Made by a program: the position numbers and the translations under genes. Below, piece by piece: positions 6,534 to 11,456 of a stretch of 11,456 bases of DNA. The notes beneath the pieces were generated by a model, which saw only the letters and a list, made by a program, of their open reading frames with translations, made no database searches and had not been told where the DNA came from. Numbering within the stretch: position 1 is the stretch's first letter; each line of letters starts with the position of its first letter. Origin of the DNA: Isotricha intestinalis (lineage: Eukaryota > Ciliophora > Litostomatea > Vestibuliferida > Isotrichidae); assembly GCA_023807065.1 (NCBI GenBank), contig JAJJLU010004582.1, positions 1 through 11,456 of the forward strand, written 5' to 3'.

Positions 6534-8453
6534 TTATTCTTCATCATATCTTCTAAGTTGCATTTTCTTTCTTTTATTCTTTTCAATATCTTCTAAAAAT
6601 TTACTATGATCACTAAGAATACAATATTGGCATTTTCTTTCAGGACTTTTTCCACTATGTTTATGAACATGTTTATTTTGTTCTTGATTATCCATTTGAC
6701 TTAAAGCAAGACAATTTTTAGTAGGTAATTTTTTATTTGTAGGAGAAATTTTAAGAATAATTTTTTCTTTTGCTTCTTCATTTTTTTCAATTTGTTTTTT
6801 AAGAATTTCTTCATTTTTATTAACATTAAAATTTTTTTTTTGTTTTTGAACTCCCATTCCAGCTCTATAATAAGGATCATAATTAACATAACCTTTATTA
6901 GTAATAAATCCTTTTTTTAATAATTCACTTTGAATATATTTACTTCCAAAGAAACCATGAAGATTATAATCAAATAAAGGAACATAATATTTCATTTTTG
7001 ATTTTTCAGCGTTTAAACAATCTAAAACAAATTTATTTTCCAAATCATTTAATTCAAATTTTTTAATATAATCATCTAATTCTTTTTTATCTAATCTAAC
7101 AATATAATATTTAGAATTTAAAGTAATAGGATAACCATTTACATTTAATTCAAGTACTCTTTTTAATAATTCACATCCACTCATATAACTAGGATATAAA
7201 TCTTTAATTCCTTTTTCTTTATTATTATTTGAGCAAAATCTTCCTAATAAACCACCATAAAAAATACTTTTATAAAAATCTCTATTATTAGGGTCTCTTA
7301 ATGTATTTTTATATTCTCCTATTTTATCTACATTTTGAGGAGTAATTTTTGGATAAGGTTTAATATCATAAATCATTTTTAATGCTTTACCATCATTTGG
7401 AACTTCTATTATTGATATTTTACTAAAATTTTCATCTAAAAAAAATCCCACTTTTGAACATGTTATACTTAATGCTCCTCTACATGCTATTGATTGAATA
7501 TAATAATCTTCTATATCTTCTTTTTTTATTTCTTCATCTTTTTTTTGCTTTGTTTGATATTTATTTGAATGTTGATTATAATTTTTAACTGCATCATTTA
7601 TATCTGAGATTGTTGTATCTGTTAATAAATATATTCTGTTTAAAATCGACATTTCTTCTGATGAAAAATATTGAGTTGTATCTGAAAAATTTATTATTAT
7701 ATTTGCATTATATGATGATTTTAATTTATTAATAAAATCAATAAAATCATCTAATTGTTCAATTTCTATTATATCATGAATAAAACTTATAAAATAATTA
7801 TATTGTTTACTTCTTAAAAATATTTTATCAAATATAGATTTTTGTTCTTCTTCTTCTTCTTTATTTTGATTATTTTTATTATAATTATTAGGATTTTGTA
7901 ATTTTTTTCCAGAATTACTTGTTTTTTGAGCTTTTGATTCTTTTTCTAAATAATGTTCTCCTGAATCTGTTCCAGTTCCAATTTTAATTGAATTATTTTC
8001 TCCATATGATTTATTTATTATTGTTAATGTTATTGGATTATGTTTTCCTTCAAATAAAGGCCTTTTTTTAACATTAAAATTATATCTTTTATTTACTTTA
8101 TTAAATAATTCTTCAAATTCTTTTTCTTCTAATGTAAAAATTGGAGTTTCATATGCAATATATTCTATGTTTAATTTATTATTATCATTTAAACTTCTAT
8201 TCATAAATAATAATGTATTTATTTCTTGATTTTGTGTATTTATTTCTATTTGATTCAATAAATTTGGATTTTTTATTAAAAAAGAATAATCCTGAAGTTG
8301 ACTTAAATTTCCTATATTTTCAATTTCTAGAAGTATTAATTCTTCATTTGTTAATTCAATTTTATATTCTATATCATAATGACCCATTCCTAAAATTGTA
8401 ATATCTGCTTCATTTGAGGTTTTCTTTGTTTGCTTTTTTTTGTTGTTTTTCAT
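6534..8453 (-). CDS. Large conserved-looking protein of unknown function (639 aa)
   Basis: I do not recognise this protein. It has no signal peptide or membrane span. After a Lys-rich start, residues 17-165 alternate beta-like and helical stretches. Residues 166-206 are low-complexity with Asn and a run of Glu. Residues 216-290 look like an alpha/beta fold (hydrophobic strands near 219-227, 251-256 and 274-279, the last two followed by Asp/Thr). After a charged linker (300-315), the most protein-like part runs from 318 to 534, with GFFLDENF near 336, FYGGLLGRF at 398-406, LYPSYMSG at 419-426 and NYDPYYRAGMG at 524-534. Lys/Glu-rich helix follows to about 570. The C-terminus carries H595, H597, H599, C608, C611 and H616, which could bind zinc. 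It is convergent with CFAP298. A cytosolic or ciliary role is possible but rests only on that neighbour. Confidence 0.8.
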   Translation of the reverse strand: MKNNKKKQTKKTSNEADITILGMGHYDIEYKIELTNEELILLEIENIGNLSQLQDYSFLIKNPNLLNQIEINTQNQEINTLLFMNRSLNDNNKLNIEYIAYETPIFTLEEKEFEELFNKVNKRYNFNVKKRPLFEGKHNPITLTIINKSYGENNSIKIGTGTDSGEHYLEKESKAQKTSNSGKKLQNPNNYNKNNQNKEEEEEQKSIFDKIFLRSKQYNYFISFIHDIIEIEQLDDFIDFINKLKSSYNANIIINFSDTTQYFSSEEMSILNRIYLLTDTTISDINDAVKNYNQHSNKYQTKQKKDEEIKKEDIEDYYIQSIACRGALSITCSKVGFFLDENFSKISIIEVPNDGKALKMIYDIKPYPKITPQNVDKIGEYKNTLRDPNNRDFYKSIFYGGLLGRFCSNNNKEKGIKDLYPSYMSGCELLKRVLELNVNGYPITLNSKYYIVRLDKKELDDYIKKFELNDLENKFVLDCLNAEKSKMKYYVPLFDYNLHGFFGSKYIQSELLKKGFITNKGYVNYDPYYRAGMGVQKQKKNFNVNKNEEILKKQIEKNEEAKEKIILKISPTNKKLPTKNCLALSQMDNQEQNKHVHKHSGKSPERKCQYCILSDHSKFLEDIEKNKRKKMQLRRYDEE

Positions 8454-9663
8454 TTTATATTATACAGATTTAATTATATTTTAAATTATATTAAATAATT
8501 ATCTAATATCGGTTTCATTTAATGAATTATAATTCAATTTCATTTTATTTATATTAAAATTATGTAATTTATTTTCTCAAAAAAAAATTTCCTAAAACAC
8601 CATCATTTTATAAAATTTTAAATTTGTAAATTTTTCTTCCTTGAAATTCCATTATTTAGAAATCATTAAATGAATTACTAAATTCAAAAAAAAAATAACC
8701 TTTTCATTATCTTTTCTAGGCACTGAATTATGAAAATATGTTTTATGAACATAAAATGAAGTATTATTCACTTCTAAATTTTTCCTATTCATTCTTACTT
8801 TTATATATTTATATTATTTGTTTTTCCTTTTCTTTTAAATGTTTTATTAATTTCTTTATTTAAAGCATCATCTTCAGTAAAATATTAATTTTTGTAATTT
8901 GAATAAAATCTGAAATTAGAGTTCCTTTTAAAATTTAAGTATTTCATTGATTTTATAAAATTAAATTATTCATTGTTAGTTATTTTATTTTTAATTCATA
9001 ATAATTATTTTATTTACAATTTATAATATTTATAATAACATTATTGTAAAATTATTCATATCAAAAACAAATAAAAAATTAAAAAAAAAAAACTCTTTGA
9101 ATGAAAGCTTATTAATTCTTCTAATAAAATTATAAGTAAATGTATATATAATATTATGTTTTAAATTAATTGAAGAATTATAAGATAAATAAATTTTATA
9201 AAAATACTTATTAATCATATTAGAAAACAAATTGTCATAAATAAAGTTATTTGTAATAATTTTTTATACTTTTATAAATAATCAAACAAATTTTTTAATT
9301 AATTTGAATCAATTATTTCTAAATTTCTATATTAATAATATCAACATTATTACTTAAAAAAAAACATCATTCAAAGGAAACTGTAATTAAAATCTTTCAT
9401 ATTTTTTGGGAAAAGTTGGAAAGGTATTGGGAAATATAGAAAAATTTAATTCATGTTTTATACACAAAGTATAAATAGTAGAAGAAATACTTATTATGAT
9501 GATTGATAAACAATTGTTCTTGTTTTTTTTATGATAAATTTTATAAATTAATAATTTTTCATGTTTTTATCACCCAAAAATATTTTGATTTGATTTTATA
9601 TTATTCAATGAAATTAATAATCATAGGAAGAATTAAAATTTTATAAAGTAAATTGAATTAAAT
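8454..9663. other. Intergenic region (about 1.2 kb), no gene supported
   Basis: The left edge is the upstream region of the minus-strand gene starting at 8453. The right edge is the 3' side of the small secreted-protein gene. The rest is A/T-rich without a convincing reading frame. A 66-codon frame at 9030-9230 has random-looking Ile/Asn/Phe content and was not accepted. The only compositional oddity is the G-rich patch at 9406-9434. Confidence 0.5.
9406..9434 (+). repeat. G-rich patch with repeated TTGGGAAA
   Basis: TTGGGAAA occurs at 9406-9413 and again at 9427-9434, with GG pairs at 9417-9418 and 9423-9424 between them. Four short G-tracts within 24 bases could form a weak two-layer quadruplex or be a binding site. 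It stands out because G is very rare in the surrounding spacer. Confidence 0.35.
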
Positions 9664-10062
9664 TTATTCTAAATTATTATAATAAGATTTTCTCCCACCA
9701 ATTCCTGCTTTACAATAAGCAACTGCCCATTCACCTGCTTTAGCAATAATTCTTTTTTGTTCATTTGATGATAAAAATCCTCCTTTACATGTAGCAGAAT
9801 GTTTTTTAGTTTTATGCCAATACATTGAAATAACATAACCACCTTGAATATTGGATATGAAACGAGCTTTCCCATTTTCAAGAGTAGTATCTCTAAAATT
9901 ACCTTGAACTACTTCATAACTTAATTTTTCTCCTAATTTTTCCTTTAGATAACTAAGTGCTGCTGTTCCTGCCTCTTTTAATATAAATCCTCCTACTGCA
10001 GCTAATGATATAGAACATAATGATAAGGTTATTAATAATGATATAATTATTATCTTTTTCAT
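9664..10062 (-). CDS. Secreted lactococcin 972-like bacteriocin-domain protein, copy 2 (132 aa)
   Basis: This is a predicted secreted antibacterial-type protein. I start it at the ATG at 10062-10060. A signal peptide follows at once (residues 1-19: Lys-Lys, an Ile/Leu-rich core, then SLCSIS), and this ATG sits after an A-run exactly as in the neighbouring copy. An in-frame ATG 54 bp upstream (10116) would add a polar stretch before the signal and is less likely. Residues 20-47 form a Gly/Ala-rich amphipathic or hydrophobic helix (LAAVGGFILK at the start). The lactococcin 972-like domain covers about 62-132: ENGKA, then YWHKTKKHSATC (81-92), AGEWAVAYC (109-117), and an SYYNN end. It is about 64% identical to the upstream copy over about 111 residues by hand alignment. 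Cys92 and Cys117 are shared and could form a disulphide. The family call rests on motifs, not on a database search. Confidence 0.78.
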   Translation of the reverse strand: MKKIIIISLLITLSLCSISLAAVGGFILKEAGTAALSYLKEKLGEKLSYEVVQGNFRDTTLENGKARFISNIQGGYVISMYWHKTKKHSATCKGGFLSSNEQKRIIAKAGEWAVAYCKAGIGGRKSYYNNLE

Positions 10063-10217
10063 TTTTTTTTTATTATTTATATTATTGATATTTATATATT
10101 TGCTTTTTTTATACAATTAAATAATACATTTAATCAAAGATATTTTCAATGATATATGCTAATGAAGTTTATTAAAATTATAAAAACAAATTTGATTTTT
10201 GAATAAAAAAATAAATT
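10063..10217 (-). promoter_or_regulatory. Spacer/promoter between the tandem bacteriocin-like genes
   Basis: The 155 bp between the stop of the upstream copy and the ATG of the downstream copy are A/T-rich. They end, reading on the minus strand, in an A-run directly before the start codon, as before the other copy. Each copy could have its own promoter, as is usual for nuclear genes. Confidence 0.35.
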
Positions 10218-10679
10218 TTATTCTAAATTATTATAAAAAGTTTTTCTCCCACTTACTCCAGCTTTACAATAAGCAACAGCATATTCTCCTGCATTGGCAA
10301 TAACTCTTTTTTGTCCACCACCCAATAATCCTCCAACACAAGTAGCAGAATGTTTTTTAGTTTTATGCCAATAAAGAGAAAAAACATATCCATCTTTAAT
10401 ATTTGAAACCCAATGAGCTCTTCCATTTTCAAGAAAAGAATCTCTCATATAACCTTGAGTTACTCTATAATGAATTTTATCAAATATTTTTTCACAAATT
10501 AATCCTATAGCATAACTTGCTGCAGCTTTAAGTATAAATCCTCCAACTACTGCTAAGGTAACTGATTGAAGATTTACTTCATCTTTATTGATTTTATATT
10601 TTAACTTTTCATCGAATTCTCTTACTTCTTCACATAATGTTAAAGAGATTAAAAAAATTACCACAATTAATTTTTTCAT
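10218..10679 (-). CDS. Secreted lactococcin 972-like bacteriocin-domain protein, copy 1 (153 aa)
   Basis: This is a predicted secreted antibacterial-type protein. Residues 1-16 are a classic signal peptide (MKK, then a hydrophobic core ending TLC). Residues 17-39 are a charged propeptide-like stretch missing from the other copy. Residues 40-65 are a Gly/Ala-rich hydrophobic helix (LAVVGGFILK and onward). The C-terminal domain spans about 84-153: GRAHW (86-90), YWHKTKKHSATC (103-114), AGEYAVAYC (130-138), TFYNN near the end. In bacterial lactococcin 972 proteins the same Y-x-H, K-x-H-S-A-T, A-G-x-x-A-x-A and aromatic-Y ends occur in this order. Those peptides bind the cell-wall precursor lipid II and block septum formation. 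Target and activity here are inferred. The conserved Cys114/Cys138 pair is not part of the bacterial pattern as I know it. No transporter or immunity gene is nearby. The start ATG at 10679 follows an A-run and directly begins the signal peptide. Confidence 0.8.
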   Translation of the reverse strand: MKKLIVVIFLISLTLCEEVREFDEKLKYKINKDEVNLQSVTLAVVGGFILKAAASYAIGLICEKIFDKIHYRVTQGYMRDSFLENGRAHWVSNIKDGYVFSLYWHKTKKHSATCVGGLLGGGQKRVIANAGEYAVAYCKAGVSGRKTFYNNLE

Positions 10680-11456
10680 TTTTTTTTTTGTAATTTTCTT
10701 TTATATTATCTTATTTGTAATAATTATTTATAATTTTTATTAACAAGTAAACAAAAATGAAAAAATTCATTTTTAATAAATAGAATACCGATATAAATAA
10801 TAATAAATGAGAATTTTGTTAATTCAAAATACTATTTATAATCAATTAAAAAATACAATGTTTATAATTCTAAAAAGTTTGTAATTTTTATCAAAATTAA
10901 AATCAATAACTAATTTTTCAATATTGAAGCTTTCTTTTTATATTGAATTAATTAAACATATAAAAGAATGTTTTGTTGATTTTAGGAAAAGATAATATTT
11001 GTCGTGATAGAATTTATATAACAAAAAATTTAAATTCCAATACAATTATTTCATTAAAAAATTTATTTTGGAAAAATTATAATCAAAGAAATAAATAATC
11101 AACAAAAAAAAAGAGAGTGGATTTTTTTGCTTCCTGTTCACATCCCTTCCCCGATACGTCCCAGGATACTTTCAAGACGTGAAAATAATTTTATACAAAT
11201 AAAAGAAAAAAATATGTATTATTATCAATTTTTAAACAATTAGTAAAATAAAATTAACACTATTTATTTGTTAATTTTAAGTAATTTTTTTGGTTCTTTA
11301 ATAGTCAAGTCACAAATATCAGTTTCATCATTATTTTTAATTTTTTTTTTTTTATATATAATGATAAAATCATTCATCAATTGAAAGAAGAAATTTCAAG
11401 TTTAAAAGATATCCTTTTTTTTTTTAATTTCTTTATTTTCAAATTAATTAACTAAA
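10680..11456. other. Intergenic region with one GC-rich island, no gene supported
   Basis: The left edge should contain the promoter of the minus-strand secreted-protein gene. The remainder is A/T-rich and lacks long frames. The island at 11113-11185 is the most GC-rich stretch of the whole window. A short uninterrupted frame near the right edge (about 11359-11455) reads like a helical fragment at first, but it has no start and soon turns into a T-run. Confidence 0.45.
11113..11185. ncRNA. GC-rich island, candidate non-coding RNA
   Basis: About 70 bp contain most of the G and C of the last 750 bp. The C-rich core at 11141-11162 includes CATCCCTTCCCC. ACGTC (11156-11160) and GACGT (11176-11180) can form a 5-bp GC-containing stem, and GATAC occurs twice within it (11153-11157 and 11165-11169). 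On the minus strand the island is followed by a T-run (complement of 11103-11112), as expected at a polymerase III transcript end. No tRNA A/B boxes are seen and no snRNA or SRP RNA is recognisable, so the identity is open. Confidence 0.4.

Noticed and set aside
9030..9230. Minus-strand frame of 66 codons
   Set aside because: The composition (Ile, Asn, Phe, Tyr) is what random A/T-rich DNA would encode, and there is no motif or domain. It could still be a small gene, but nothing supports it.
10063..10116. Upstream in-frame ATG for the second bacteriocin-like gene
   Set aside because: It would put 18 polar residues before the signal peptide. The inner ATG matches the start, leader and signal of the neighbouring copy.
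9664..10679. Bacterial contamination as the source of the bacteriocin-like genes
   Set aside because: Base composition, A-run leaders and spacing match the rest of the window, which also holds CFAP298. There is no bacterial ribosome site or operon partner. A chimeric assembly cannot be fully excluded from sequence alone.
8506..10796. ATATCGGT near 8506 and its complement near 10788, both upstream of minus-strand genes
   Set aside because: They are in opposite orientations and at different distances from the starts. One pair is too little to call a shared promoter element.
11105..11180. snRNA or U3-like signals (GAGTGGA, ATACTTTCA, GATACGTCC)
   Set aside because: Each short word resembles part of a known RNA, but the order and flanks do not fit any one RNA.
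11359..11455. Possible coding fragment with a helix-like reading (KEEISSLKDI)
   Set aside because: There is no start codon, the frame soon becomes a Phe run from poly-T, and the window ends, so an exon cannot be supported.

Overview
This is an extremely AT-rich eukaryotic stretch with intron-free reading frames, A-rich leaders directly before start codons, and long AT-only spacers. The clearest gene is CFAP298 (C21orf59/Kurly), a cilium assembly protein, so the organism builds cilia or flagella. All eight genes end on TAA or TAG (seven TAA, one TAG), and none of the three standard stops occurs in frame, so TAA and TAG are real stops here. Very low GC, compact intronless genes, an MGC-type dual-acylation protein and a PHO80-like cyclin suit a ciliate that keeps TAA/TAG as stops, for example a litostome such as the rumen ciliates. 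An anaerobic chytrid-like fungus or another AT-rich flagellate is not excluded. The organism call is inference.

Layout: a basic unknown protein on the minus strand (260-862); a 495-bp divergent spacer; four plus-strand genes: a coiled-coil protein (1358-2740), a PHO80/P-U-type cyclin (2908-3483), a small protein predicted to be myristoylated and palmitoylated (4679-5101) and CFAP298 (5482-6372). CFAP298 is convergent with a 639-residue unknown protein on the minus strand (6534-8453). After a 1.2-kb spacer come two tandem minus-strand genes (9664-10062 and 10218-10679) for small secreted proteins. The last 0.8 kb has no gene.

The main discovery candidate is that tandem pair. Both proteins carry a signal peptide, a Gly/Ala-rich hydrophobic segment and a C-terminal domain of about 70 residues. 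The motifs of that domain (Y-x-H-x-x-K-x-H-S-A-T, then A-G-x-x-A-x-A, then an aromatic-Y-N ending) match the bacterial lactococcin 972 bacteriocin family. The base composition and leader are like the rest of the window, so these look like resident eukaryotic genes of bacterial origin, plausibly secreted or phagosomal antibacterial effectors. No bacterial-style transporter or immunity genes accompany them.

The spacers also hold three small GC-richer islands (about 911-1010, 3871-3917 and 11113-11185), two of which share a CCAGGATA motif, and several hairpins next to genes. The best hairpin is a 14-bp perfect stem just after the acylated-protein gene. These are candidate non-coding RNAs or control elements, but none matches an RNA family I can name.
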